In this document: positions 53,034-61,453 of the stretch, piece by piece
Position numbering within the stretch: position 1 is the stretch's first letter
How the letters are laid out: each line of letters starts with the position of its first letter
NCBI GenBank assembly: GCA_031402435.1
Contig: JANNSJ010000011.1
Location: 28,295 to 92,294 of the forward strand
DNA from: UBA11986 sp031402435
GTDB lineage: Bacteria; Bacteroidota; Ignavibacteria; UBA10030; UBA6906
DNA: 64,000 nucleotides
Reading direction: 5' to 3'
The notes under the pieces: generated by a model
The model's input: only the letters and a program-made list of their open reading frames with translations
Databases searched by the model: none
Told to the model about the DNA's origin: nothing
Translations under genes and position numbers: made by a program

Positions 53034-53698
53034 TGCCACCTAAGGCAATTCAAGAAAAGGCTTTTCAGGCCGTGAAGGATGGGAAGAGGGATGCCTTGAT
53101 CGCATTGCTCGAAGAACATCCGTCCATACGCAATGCAAAAAACACGGAGGGCATCTCGATCCTGCTCTTCGCTATCTACAATCAGAGGAGAGAACTTGCC
53201 GACTTGCTGGTAAAATTCGGGGCGGAGTTTGATGTATTCTCGGCATCGGCATATGCCGCACTCAATGACATTGTGTCGATTCTCAGGTTTGAACCTGATC
53301 TGATCAACACGTTCTCGCCTGATGGCTGGACACCGCTGCACCTTGCATCGTTCTTCGGGAACATCATGGTCGTTGAGTTCCTGGTGATGTCCCGCTCGGA
53401 CATCAACGCCGAGTCAAAAAATGCCCTGAAGAATCAGCCGTTGAACGCGGCAACAGCATCAAACAAAGCAGACATCGCTCAATTCCTTTTGAAGAAAGGG
53501 GCAAATGTGCACTTCGCCCAGCACGGCGGCATCACACCACTCCACGCGGCAGCGCAAAATGGCAGCGATGAACTGGTGCGGATCCTGCTGGCACACAGAG
53601 CGGATCCAAACGTGAAAAGTGACAAGGGGGAAACGCCCATGGACATGGCAACGCAACAAGGACACACGAACATCGTGTCGTTACTACGATCACTATAA
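53030..53698 (+). CDS. Ankyrin-repeat protein within the ureide operon
   Basis: A 222-residue soluble protein of six to seven ankyrin repeats: GWTPLHLASFFGNIMVVEFL, ADIAQFLLKKGANVHFAQHG, ITPLHAAAQNGSDELVRILL and ETPMDMATQQGHTNIVSLL. No signal peptide or catalytic domain. Its start overlaps the uraD stop by four bases and the aldolase-like gene follows 18 bases later, so it is translated with the pathway enzymes. A scaffold or regulatory binding role is plausible but not shown by sequence. Confidence 0.9.
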   Translation: MMPPKAIQEKAFQAVKDGKRDALIALLEEHPSIRNAKNTEGISILLFAIYNQRRELADLLVKFGAEFDVFSASAYAALNDIVSILRFEPDLINTFSPDGWTPLHLASFFGNIMVVEFLVMSRSDINAESKNALKNQPLNAATASNKADIAQFLLKKGANVHFAQHGGITPLHAAAQNGSDELVRILLAHRADPNVKSDKGETPMDMATQQGHTNIVSLLRSL

Positions 53699-53716
53699 CA
53701 CAACTGGAGAACAGCT

Positions 53717-55162
53717 ATGGCAATGACATTCACGCCGGAAGCAATCGACGGAGTGCTTTCACGTCTGCGAACGGCCAATCATTCTTTCGTGGCGCAATTC
53801 CCCGGGGATTCCGGAGCCCGCCAGGCAGTACATACCGTGTACGGCGGCGCGCAGATTTTCAAATCCGATACGGCAAGGAAGCTTGGGGCCGTTGCTCTCA
53901 ATTCGCTCAACGAAAATGCTCCTGACTTCGTGACATTTGCGAAAGCGATCGGACTGCGGGGTAGCGAGAAACTGCCCAAGTCTCCAGCACAAATCAAGGC
54001 GCTCAAGAAAAAACTCGACAAGAGCACCGACGCGGTTCGAAAAACAAATGAGCCTGCCTGGTTTGCGTACAGCATCTACAACAGAGTGATTGCAAAACTC
54101 CAGGCAGAGCCTGTCGAGGATTTCCGGATTGACTTTGAAGATGGCTACGGCAACCGGCCCGATCATGAAGAGGACGGACACGCCATGTTCACCGCCTTGC
54201 AGGTTGCGATTGGCATGAGTGATGGAACTCTCCCTCCGTTCATCGGTATTCGTGTCAAACCGTTCAGTGAAGAGCTAAAGATGCGTAGCATCGGGACGCT
54301 TGATATCTTCGTCACTACGCTTGCAGAGAAGACCGGCGGCAGACTGCCTGATAATTTCGTTGTAACGATTCCGAAGGTGACAATCCCTGAACAGGTCACG
54401 GCGATTGTGGAACTGTTCGAGATGCTGGAAACACGGACGGGACTTCCCGACAACTCGCTGAAGCTCGAGCTCATGATTGAGACACCGCAGTCGATCATCA
54501 GCGGCAAAGGAGAATCAGCACTGCCGGTACTTGCAGCTGCCGCAAAGGGACGCCTTGTTGCCGCACACTTTGGGGTGTATGATTATACCGCGCTCTGCGA
54601 AATCACAGCAAGCTACCAGGGCATGAGGCATCCCGCCTGTGACTTCGCCCGTCACATGATGAAGGTTGCTCTTGCACAAACGGGGATTGCCATCTCTGAT
54701 GGAGCAACGAACATCATGCCTGTCGGTCCACACCGCGAAGCAAAAGGCGGCAAGCGGTTGACAGCGAAACAAAAGGCTGAGAACCGCGCCGTCGTGGAGC
54801 GTGGATGGAAAATGGCGTTCGACGACACAAACCACTCACTCATGCAAGGCTATTACCAAGGCTGGGATCTTCACCCCGGACAGCTTCCGATCCGTTACGC
54901 AGCCGTGTATGCATTCTTCCTCGATGGCCTCGCACAAGCGTCCGTGCGACTGAAGACGTTCATGGAAAAAGCCGCACAGGCAACCTTGATCGGCGATGTG
55001 TTTGACGATGCGGCCACAGGCCAGGGATTGCTCAACTTCTTCCTGCGCGGAATGAATTGCCGCGCCATCACCGAAACAGAAGCATTGATGACAGGCTTGA
55101 GTCTCGATGAACTGCGCATGAGATCGTTCGTGAAGGTTTTGAATGGGAGAAAAGGGCGGTAA
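53717..55162 (+). CDS. HpcH/HpaI aldolase/malate-synthase-fold protein, DUF6986-like
   Basis: A 481-residue protein. PGDSGARQAVHTVYGGAQIF, VEDFRIDFEDGYGNRPDHEED and LKLELMIETPQSIISGKGES are the hallmark blocks; the DFEDG and ET residues would hold magnesium as in citrate lyase beta, malate synthase and HpcH enzymes. RLVAAHFGVYDYTALCEITA and the HPGQLPIRY block complete the barrel. It best fits the uncharacterised DUF6986 family, not the longer malate synthases A or G. Last in the operon allB-alc-uraD-ankyrin, it may condense or cleave the glyoxylate-level product. Substrate is inferred only from context. Confidence 0.78.
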   Translation: MAMTFTPEAIDGVLSRLRTANHSFVAQFPGDSGARQAVHTVYGGAQIFKSDTARKLGAVALNSLNENAPDFVTFAKAIGLRGSEKLPKSPAQIKALKKKLDKSTDAVRKTNEPAWFAYSIYNRVIAKLQAEPVEDFRIDFEDGYGNRPDHEEDGHAMFTALQVAIGMSDGTLPPFIGIRVKPFSEELKMRSIGTLDIFVTTLAEKTGGRLPDNFVVTIPKVTIPEQVTAIVELFEMLETRTGLPDNSLKLELMIETPQSIISGKGESALPVLAAAAKGRLVAAHFGVYDYTALCEITASYQGMRHPACDFARHMMKVALAQTGIAISDGATNIMPVGPHREAKGGKRLTAKQKAENRAVVERGWKMAFDDTNHSLMQGYYQGWDLHPGQLPIRYAAVYAFFLDGLAQASVRLKTFMEKAAQATLIGDVFDDAATGQGLLNFFLRGMNCRAITETEALMTGLSLDELRMRSFVKVLNGRKGR

Positions 55163-55185
55163 GGTTTTGAACACGGACGGTCAAT

Positions 55186-55421
55186 ATGAGTGATAACTCC
55201 GAACAGGTACGCGAGGTCGTTGACGCCGTCTATCGCTCCGACTCGCGTCGTTACCGATGAGCCCCTTTGCGGAGACGCGCGAACAACTGGGCGGTTATTT
55301 CCTTATCGATGCGAAGGATCTCGACGAGGCAATCGGGATCGCTGCGCAGATTCCGGCGGCACGCCTGGGTACGATCGAGATACGGCCGGTAATGGAGATC
55401 GCGGGTCTGCCGGCAGGTTAG
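55186..55421 (+). pseudogene. Remnants of an ECF sigma factor and a YCII-domain protein
   Basis: An ATG at 55186 reads MSDNSEQVREVVDAVYRSDS and stops after 24 codons. This is the N-terminus typical of SigJ-like ECF sigma factors (VYRSDSRR). One frame over, 55257-55421 encodes SPFAETREQLGGYFLIDAKD and IPAARLGTIEIRPVME, the C-terminus of a YCII-related protein. The two genes normally occur in the order YCII then sigma; here only their ends remain, inverted in order and G+C-rich. A decayed, rearranged fragment. Confidence 0.65.
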
Positions 55422-55649
55422 TGCGGCCGACAAGCCGACCATCCATAGAATTCTTTGCTCCCCCCCAACATAATCCTTCTATCCTTTGCTCTCAAGTCTC
55501 CCTAACCGGGTAAAGCCTCAACTTCACCCAATTCTTCCTCCTCCACAAAGGCTGGTTCATTTTAGTGTACTTTCTCGTGTAAGTGTATTAGATTTGGTAC
55601 GTGCAAGTATACAGCGCCGACAACCCTACACGAACAGTGCAGGACAGTG

Positions 55650-56120
55650 ATGGAAACGACAAAGAGAATTGCCCTTGTTGCGCATGACAATTGCAAGAAG
55701 GATATGGTGGAATGGCTGAATTGGAATTCCATCCTTCTTCTCAACCATAAACTGATTTGCACGGGGACAACCGGAAAGCTTGTGGAGGAAGCGCTCATAA
55801 AGAAGACTGGAAAGGATGATCGAAGGGAACACGCAATTGACAAATTGAAGTCGGGACCGTTCGGCGGCGATCAACAACTTGGTGCCATGATTGTGAATGG
55901 CGATATCGATATCCTGATATTCTTCTGGGACCCGATGGAGCCGCAGCCTCACGATGTGGACGTGAAAGCGCTCTTGCGCATTGCCGTACTCTATAACATA
56001 CCGACGGCATGCAATAGATCAACGGCGGATTTCCTGATCTCCTCTCACCTGATGAAAGAAAAGTACAGCCGCGTAGAAAGGGACTACTCTGGATATATCG
56101 GCAGAACAATTGATATGTGA
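55650..56120 (+). CDS. mgsA: Methylglyoxal synthase
   Basis: Converts dihydroxyacetone phosphate to methylglyoxal and phosphate. A 156-residue enzyme: ALVAHDNCKKDMVEW, phosphate loop CTGTTGKL, SGPFGGDQQLGA and the diagnostic DPMEPQPHDVDVKALLR with catalytic aspartate. The ATG at 55650 directly follows an in-frame GTG; AGGAC lies before both. Its C-terminus overlaps the frame of the SGNH lipoprotein gene. The enzyme relieves phosphate starvation of glycolysis; no link to the ureide genes is known. Confidence 0.95.
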   Translation: METTKRIALVAHDNCKKDMVEWLNWNSILLLNHKLICTGTTGKLVEEALIKKTGKDDRREHAIDKLKSGPFGGDQQLGAMIVNGDIDILIFFWDPMEPQPHDVDVKALLRIAVLYNIPTACNRSTADFLISSHLMKEKYSRVERDYSGYIGRTIDM

Positions 56121-56139
56121 AAATCCGGGGAAATTGCAC

Positions 56140-56877
56140 ATGAACAGTATGAGGACGCTTGTCAAGCAAATGAAATGGGTTTTCCCTATCATCGTTACGA
56201 TCACTGGTCTTGCGTGCGGGCCGTCAGCCCCGCCTCAATATTGGAGAACAATGCCCTTGGAAACCCATTCGTATCGCTATCTCGCTCTGGGTGATTCATA
56301 CACCATCGGCGAAAGTGTTGAAGAAATGGAGCGCTGGCCTGTGCAACTGGCAATGCTCATTGCTGAGAAGAGGATCGACATACTCATGCCAACGATCATT
56401 GCAAAGACGGGCTGGACAACCGATGAGCTTGATGCAGCCATCGACCGGGAGAAACCGACCGGACCGTTTGACATTGTTTCCCTACTGATCGGCGTGAACA
56501 ACCAGTATCGATCAAGAAGTCCGGAAGAGTATCGCGAACAGTTCAAGGGGCTGTTGCAGCGTGCCATCGGGTTTGCTGGAAGCAATGTAAAGCGCGTTAT
56601 CGTCCTGTCCATCCCTGATTGGGGAGTGACGCCGTTCGCCAAGGGAAGAAACGTGGCGAAGATTGCCCAGGAAATCGATCGCTTCAATGCCATCAATCGC
56701 GAAGAAGCGGGGCGGGCAGGCGCTCACTACATTGACGTCACCCCTGTTTCCAGAGAAGCAACTCAAGACGCGTCCCTTATCGCACTGGACGGCCTGCACC
56801 CATCGGACAAGATGTACGCTGAGTGGGCGAGACTGGCTTTGCCAAAAGCGTTGGAAGCCTTGGGCTGGAGGAAATAG
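56140..56877 (+). CDS. SGNH/GDSL hydrolase lipoprotein
   Basis: A 245-residue lipoprotein (signal KWVFPIIVTITGLAC). The GDSL esterase blocks are visible: LALGDSYTIGESV (nucleophile Ser in block I), a TGWTTDEL block, LLIGVNNQY (block III Gly/Asn) and DGLHPSDKMYAEW (block V Asp-His). It resembles GDSL esterases acting on acyl or acetyl groups of cell-surface sugars or lipids. Two internal ATGs (56149, 56170) are alternative starts. It is read between mgsA and hydroxyisourate hydrolase. Confidence 0.88.
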   Translation: MNSMRTLVKQMKWVFPIIVTITGLACGPSAPPQYWRTMPLETHSYRYLALGDSYTIGESVEEMERWPVQLAMLIAEKRIDILMPTIIAKTGWTTDELDAAIDREKPTGPFDIVSLLIGVNNQYRSRSPEEYREQFKGLLQRAIGFAGSNVKRVIVLSIPDWGVTPFAKGRNVAKIAQEIDRFNAINREEAGRAGAHYIDVTPVSREATQDASLIALDGLHPSDKMYAEWARLALPKALEALGWRK

Positions 56878-56929
56878 CAGGAAAGCTCGACAGAACCAAC
56901 AACACGCCCACACGAGGATTGACTCTCAT

Positions 56930-57277
56930 ATGCAAAGCCCAATTACAACGCACGTTCTTGATACTTCTCGCGGTCGCCCTGCCTCCGGGCTCAATGTTGT
57001 ACTGGACTTCCATGCAGATGACACAACGTGGAAGACGATTGCAACGGGAACAACGAGCCCCGATGGCAGAATCAGCGACTTGCTTCCGGAGAATACAATC
57101 CTTGCCGCAGGCGTCTACCGCCTCACATTCGATACGGCATCGTACTTTCACAAGAATGAAACCGCGGGATTCTACCCTTCTGTTATCGTGATTTTCGAGA
57201 TCAAAGATCCCGCCGCACACTACCATGTACCGCTGTTGCTGAGTCCGTTTGGATACTCGACGTACCGCGGAAGTTGA
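56930..57277 (+). CDS. hiuH: 5-hydroxyisourate hydrolase (transthyretin-like)
   Basis: Hydrolyses 5-hydroxyisourate to OHCU, the step after urate oxidation and before UraD. A 115-residue transthyretin-fold enzyme: ITTHVLDTSRGRPASGLNV (active-site His and the signature), a central TSPDGRISDLL stretch with arginine, HYHVPLLLSPFGYSTYRGS with the diagnostic C-terminal YRGS. The ATG at 56930 follows GAGGA; the long frame from 56663 runs in another gene. No signal peptide. It shows that urate oxidation occurs in this organism although no uricase is nearby. Confidence 0.95.
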   Translation: MQSPITTHVLDTSRGRPASGLNVVLDFHADDTTWKTIATGTTSPDGRISDLLPENTILAAGVYRLTFDTASYFHKNETAGFYPSVIVIFEIKDPAAHYHVPLLLSPFGYSTYRGS

Positions 57278-57309
57278 AACAAACGCAAACTTTACTCACC
57301 CCATGACAC

Positions 57310-57390
57310 GTAGGATAGGCATTCTTGCCTGTCCGCTGCGTATCACAATTGTCCACTACGGTCAGACCTGCGGCGAGGCAGGGACGCCCC
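57310..57390. repeat. Short interspersed repeats (GTAGGATAGGCATTCTTGCC type)
   Basis: GTAGGATAGGCATTCTTGCC (57310-57329, continuing TGTCC) and GGTCAGACCTGCGGCGAGGC (57360-57379) belong to the same set as the palindromes at 49799-49941. They fill the gap between the convergent hydroxyisourate hydrolase and epimerase-like genes. No terminator-type hairpin with a T-run was seen. Confidence 0.5.
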
Positions 57391-57428
57391 TACTTGTATT
57401 TTCAAACAACCATCGGCAGAGACAAAAA

Positions 57429-58442
57429 TCAAATTCTCACGACTCCAATCCCTGGCCCCTCAGGCATTACCATCCTTCCCTCCTCAATTGTCGCACCTTT
57501 GAACGGATCGTTCTTGATGAGCGCCGCTCCATCCAGATCGGCATAATCGATCAATGGTGAGAGTTGCATTGCAGCTGAGATAGCGCAAGATGTCTCCGTC
57601 ATGCAGCCGAGCATTATTGTCAGCCCCAACTGGCGGGCAAGCAGTATCATCTTGTACGCTTCAAACATGCCCGTACATTTCATCAGCTTGATGTTGATGC
57701 CATGATACACGCCAACGGCCTTGGGAACATCCGACAGACGGACGACACTCTCATCACCGATGATTGGCAGCGGGCTTCGTTCCATCAACCACGCGTGCTC
57801 ATCTACCATCTCCTTCGGCATTGGTTGTTCAACAAGCTCAACATTCTTCGTTGCCAGCCACTCGATGGTCTTCAGTGCATGGATCTTGTCCTCCCATCCC
57901 TGATTCACATCAACACGGACAGGTTTGTCCGTGACTTCCCGTATTGTCTCAATGATCTCCCTGTCGTTATCTCTTCCTAATTTCACTTTCAGGATTTTAT
58001 ATTGTTCGGCTTCCTTCACCTTCTCCCGTATGATTTCCTTCGTATCTATCCCGATTGTAAATGAAGTGAAAGGCATCTTGTCGGGATCAAGCCCCCAAAC
58101 CTGATGCCACGCCCTTCCTTCCTTCTTGCCAAGCCAATCATGGAGTGCAATATCAACGGCAGCCTTCGCGGCATGGTTCCCTGGTGCAAGATGGTCAATA
58201 CCAGACAGGACATCTTTGAAATAGGAAACACCACTATACTCTTTGAGGTCAACTTTTGAGAGGAATGAAGCGGCTGTCTCATGTTTCTCGCCGAGATACG
58301 GCGGCATGGAGGCTTCGCCATATCCGATGAATCCATCCTGTTCAACCTCCACCAACATCACAGGGGTTGTCGTCCGCGAATGAACGGCGACGGTGAATGT
58401 GTGCTTCAGTTCGAGGGTATATGGATGGAAGCGGATTTGCAT
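57429..58442 (-). CDS. Enolase-superfamily enzyme, dipeptide epimerase-like
   Basis: A 337-residue muconate-lactonising-subgroup enzyme. The catalytic lysine pair is Lys152/Lys154 (KVKLG); metal ligands are Asp178 (VDVNQGW), Glu205 (VEQPMP) and Asp230 (GDES); and the opposite lysine is Lys252 (NIKLMKCTG). The C-terminal DLDGAALIKNDPF is characteristic of L-Ala-D/L-Glu and related dipeptide epimerases, which act in peptidoglycan-peptide recycling. Spacing of ligands matches that group. The ATG at 58442 is used; the frame to 58523 is not conserved. Confidence 0.88.
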   Translation of the reverse strand: MQIRFHPYTLELKHTFTVAVHSRTTTPVMLVEVEQDGFIGYGEASMPPYLGEKHETAASFLSKVDLKEYSGVSYFKDVLSGIDHLAPGNHAAKAAVDIALHDWLGKKEGRAWHQVWGLDPDKMPFTSFTIGIDTKEIIREKVKEAEQYKILKVKLGRDNDREIIETIREVTDKPVRVDVNQGWEDKIHALKTIEWLATKNVELVEQPMPKEMVDEHAWLMERSPLPIIGDESVVRLSDVPKAVGVYHGINIKLMKCTGMFEAYKMILLARQLGLTIMLGCMTETSCAISAAMQLSPLIDYADLDGAALIKNDPFKGATIEEGRMVMPEGPGIGVVRI

Positions 58443-58681
58443 GATTGTCACTACGGTGAAGGATGGGCTTCGCGCTTCTACCAATATCACCATCAACACT
58501 TTGAATATCAAGAGATATGACAAAGCCAGACCACCCGAATATTCCGGCCTTTTCTACTCGTGTCCATCTCTTTACCAAGAGAAATGGACTTCGGTGTTTG
58601 CGCATCGTCATATGGAAATCCAATTCATTTTTTGTATATTGTCCCACCGTTTCTTCGTATCCATCATACTCAAGGAACAGC

Positions 58682-60001
58682 ATGCGCGAGACAGACGACG
58701 TGCTTGAGCAAACGATCGATCAGATTATGGGCGATAACGACGGCCGCCTTTCTCTCATGGCGTCGGGACTTAAAGGCTCCGAGATCCTCAAGATTGCCAC
58801 CGATATCAGGCTGATGCTGACTGAGGGAAAAGAGATCTGCAACCTCACTGTCGGCGATTTCAATCCTGCACAGTTCCGCATCCCGAAACTCCTCGAAGAC
58901 GCCATCAAAGACGCTCTAACAAAGGGTGAAACGAATTACCCCCCGACCGATGGCATCAGTCAGTTAAAGACAAATGTCCAGCAATTCTACAAACAGCGAC
59001 TCAACCTCGATTACCCGCTCGACTCGATCATCATCACCAGCGGATCACGACCGGGGATATTTGGAACGTACAGTACTCTCGTGAACCCGGGTGGTATTGT
59101 CGTGTACCCTGTGCCGACGTGGAACAACAATCATTACTGTCACATCGTCGGGGCAATCGGAAGACCTGTGGTGTGTGGCGAGAAGGATGCATTTCTCCCG
59201 ACACGCGCTCTCCTGCAGGATGCCATCAAGGACGCCCGGCTCCTCGCTCTCAACTCACCGCTGAACCCTACCGGAACCGCATTCGCAAAAGACGCACTTG
59301 AAAGTATCTGCGATCTTGTTCTTGAAGAGAACGAGTCGCGCAGGAAATCCGGCACACCGCCACTCTACGTCATGTACGATCAGGTGTACTGGATGCTCAC
59401 ATTCGGTTCGACTGTACATTATCATCCCGTGGGCTTGCGACCGGAGATGGTGGACTACACGATTTATGTTGATGGGATTTCCAAAGCTTTCGCCGCCACT
59501 GGCGTTCGTGTCGGATGGGTGGCCGGGCCGGGAGACGTTATCCAGAAAATGACAAGCCTCCTGGCACACGTGGGCGCATGGGCGCCGCGGGCTGAACAGG
59601 TTGCAACTGCAAAGCTGCTCAGCGCATCTTCAGAGGTCGAGCAGTACAGCGTGACAATGAAAGCCGGTCTGCAACAACGTCTGGATACACTCTATGCCGG
59701 TGTCGTGGCTCTGCGCAAGCAGGGTTTTCCTGTGAACGCAATGACTCCGATGGGAGCGATTTATCTGAGCGCCCAATTCAATTTGATCGGCAAACGAACA
59801 CCGTCCGGTGCACAGCTGACAACCAACGAAGAAATCCGACAGTATCTCTTGCAGGAAGCGCAGCTTGCCATTGTACCGTTCCAGGCATTCGGCTCACTCG
59901 AGAATACGGGATGGTTCAGACTGTCAGTCGGAGCCGTTTCTGTTCAAGAGATTCAGAGTATGCTTGGAAGACTCAATAACGCACTTGCCAAACTTACTTA
60001 G
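58682..60001 (+). CDS. Class I/II PLP aminotransferase
   Basis: A 439-residue fold-type I aminotransferase: LNSPLNPTGTAFAKDALES, YVMYDQVYWMLTF and the Schiff-base lysine in DGISKAFAATGVRVGW, with the substrate arginine in WFRLSVGAVS. The N-terminus is typical of the aspartate/aromatic aminotransferase group (VGDFNPAQFRIPKLLEDAI, GETNYPPTDGISQL). Exact substrate cannot be read. The ATG at 58682 has AAGGAAC before it; the frame back to 58517 overlaps the divergent epimerase gene and its promoter. Confidence 0.9.
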   Translation: MRETDDVLEQTIDQIMGDNDGRLSLMASGLKGSEILKIATDIRLMLTEGKEICNLTVGDFNPAQFRIPKLLEDAIKDALTKGETNYPPTDGISQLKTNVQQFYKQRLNLDYPLDSIIITSGSRPGIFGTYSTLVNPGGIVVYPVPTWNNNHYCHIVGAIGRPVVCGEKDAFLPTRALLQDAIKDARLLALNSPLNPTGTAFAKDALESICDLVLEENESRRKSGTPPLYVMYDQVYWMLTFGSTVHYHPVGLRPEMVDYTIYVDGISKAFAATGVRVGWVAGPGDVIQKMTSLLAHVGAWAPRAEQVATAKLLSASSEVEQYSVTMKAGLQQRLDTLYAGVVALRKQGFPVNAMTPMGAIYLSAQFNLIGKRTPSGAQLTTNEEIRQYLLQEAQLAIVPFQAFGSLENTGWFRLSVGAVSVQEIQSMLGRLNNALAKLT

Positions 60002-60028
60002 GTAGAACATTACCGAGTGATTTCACGT

Positions 60029-60060
60029 AGGGACATGCCGCGGGTGTGTCCCTTTAGTTT
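60029..60060 (+). terminator. Rho-independent terminator
   Basis: AGGGACA (60029-60035) pairs with TGTCCCT (60047-60053), with partial further pairing in the 11-base loop, followed by TTAGTTTT. It lies 28 bases after the aminotransferase stop. Confidence 0.7.
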
Positions 60061-60091
60061 TCTATACCATGATACCCTTGATGACAAACTT

Positions 60092-60185
60092 AACCACAGA
60101 GAACACAGAGTTCACAGAGTTCACAGAGAGAGTGTTATTTTTCTTTGCTAAGTATACCTCCGCGTTCTCTGTGCTCTCTGCGGTT
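60092..60185. repeat. CAGAG-type inverted repeat element, copy 1
   Basis: Left arm AACCACAGAGAACACAGAG (60092-60110) pairs with right arm CTCTGTGCTCTCTGCGGTT (60167-60185) at 17 of 19 positions; internal TTCACAGAG repeats add a tandem character. It lies just before the RumA-like gene, whose other end carries a second copy. Confidence 0.7.
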
Positions 60186-60208
60186 TGTTGTTCTTATTCA
60201 CTCTGCTC

Positions 60209-61453
60209 ATGAAGACATTCGAAGAACACCTCACCTCCATCATCTCGCAATCAAACAAACGCGGGCGTCATCTCGCAGAAGGCGAATGTCAATCTCCGAG
60301 AAACTACCGATGCACGCTGTGTCATGCCGTGAACCTCACCTATGACAACGAAGTCGATTTCAAGAACGAAGCCGTACATTCTTTCTGGAAAGAGAACTTC
60401 TCCGGCAACCTCCTCTCGCCTCTTGTCCCGTCACCGATGGGAAGAGGGTATCGCACTGTAACGAAGCGGCGGGCGTTTCATGATCGCGAGTCCATCAAGC
60501 TGGGACTTATTGCTCCAACGGACGAAGGCTCGTACAAACCGTTCGACGTTGTACACTGTGCAATTGAGCCCGCGGGCCATGCACCGATCTATCAGAAAGT
60601 GCAGGGGATTCTTGAGAAGCCTTACGCAGCAGCGTTGGGGGAAGTCCTCAGCTATGTGATCATCAAAGGAAGCTACACGGAACACGCGCTGATCTTCAAT
60701 GTCCGGGACATTACGCCGAACGTCGTGCGTGCAGCCAACACGATGTCCAAAACACTCACGCATACGTTCAAGGAAATCAGCGGCATATTCCTCTACGAGG
60801 ATTCCTCCTCCGGCCGGTACTATCTCGGACGATCCAACAAGGACAGACAGCCAACAGTGCGGAAGATCTTTGGGAAAGGGGAAATCTTTCACCGGACGCA
60901 TGGCAAGAGTTTCATTCATTCCCTGCTTGAGTTTTCACAGGTGAATCAATCGATTGTCGAGACGTTCGTAACACACGCCGGGAATCTCCTTGACCTGAAC
61001 AAAAACACCACGCTGTTCGATCTGTATTGCGGGTACGGACTCTTCGCTCTTTGCTTCGCCGAGAAGGTGAGGTCTGTTGTCGGCATGGAGATTTCTGTTG
61101 AATCCGTTGCCTCCGCTATTGCCAATGCAAAACGGCAGAAGGTAATGAATGCGCGGTTCGTTCGTGGTGATATTATCGTGGAGTCTGTTGCACGGCTGAT
61201 GCAACAAACACACGGGCAAAGCGCCGTCCTGCTTGACCCTCCCCGCTCCGGTACAGGAGAGGGCGTGATTGAGTGCATTGCCGCACGCAAACCCGAGCGC
61301 GTGCTTCACATTTTCTGCAACAGCGAGATCGTGCTTGCTGAGTTGAAACGCTGGACTGACAACGGTTACACAATGACCAAGGCAATCCCCTTCGATATGT
61401 TCCCCGGAACTTCGTCCATTGAGATCATGGTGCTGCTGGAACGAAAGAATTAA
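60209..61453 (+). CDS. RumA/TrmA-like RNA (uracil-5-)-methyltransferase
   Basis: A 414-residue SAM enzyme. FDLYCGYGLFAL is the SAM loop; LLDPPRSGTGEGV is motif IV; and HIFCNSEIVL holds the catalytic cysteine. N-terminal cysteines 27, 35, 38 and 117 (CQSPRNYRCTLC ... VVHCAIEP) are placed like the four [4Fe-4S] ligands of RumA/RlmD, but the N-terminal TRAM domain is absent. Target could be 23S rRNA or tRNA uracil. The ATG at 60209 is used. The stop TAA is the first three bases at the edge of the second CAGAG repeat. Confidence 0.85.
   Translation: MKTFEEHLTSIISQSNKRGRHLAEGECQSPRNYRCTLCHAVNLTYDNEVDFKNEAVHSFWKENFSGNLLSPLVPSPMGRGYRTVTKRRAFHDRESIKLGLIAPTDEGSYKPFDVVHCAIEPAGHAPIYQKVQGILEKPYAAALGEVLSYVIIKGSYTEHALIFNVRDITPNVVRAANTMSKTLTHTFKEISGIFLYEDSSSGRYYLGRSNKDRQPTVRKIFGKGEIFHRTHGKSFIHSLLEFSQVNQSIVETFVTHAGNLLDLNKNTTLFDLYCGYGLFALCFAEKVRSVVGMEISVESVASAIANAKRQKVMNARFVRGDIIVESVARLMQQTHGQSAVLLDPPRSGTGEGVIECIAARKPERVLHIFCNSEIVLAELKRWTDNGYTMTKAIPFDMFPGTSSIEIMVLLERKN

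Noticed and set aside
56663..56929. N-terminal extension of hydroxyisourate hydrolase
   Set aside because: Overlaps the SGNH lipoprotein in another frame; HIU hydrolases are about 115 residues and the ATG at 56930 has its own ribosome site.
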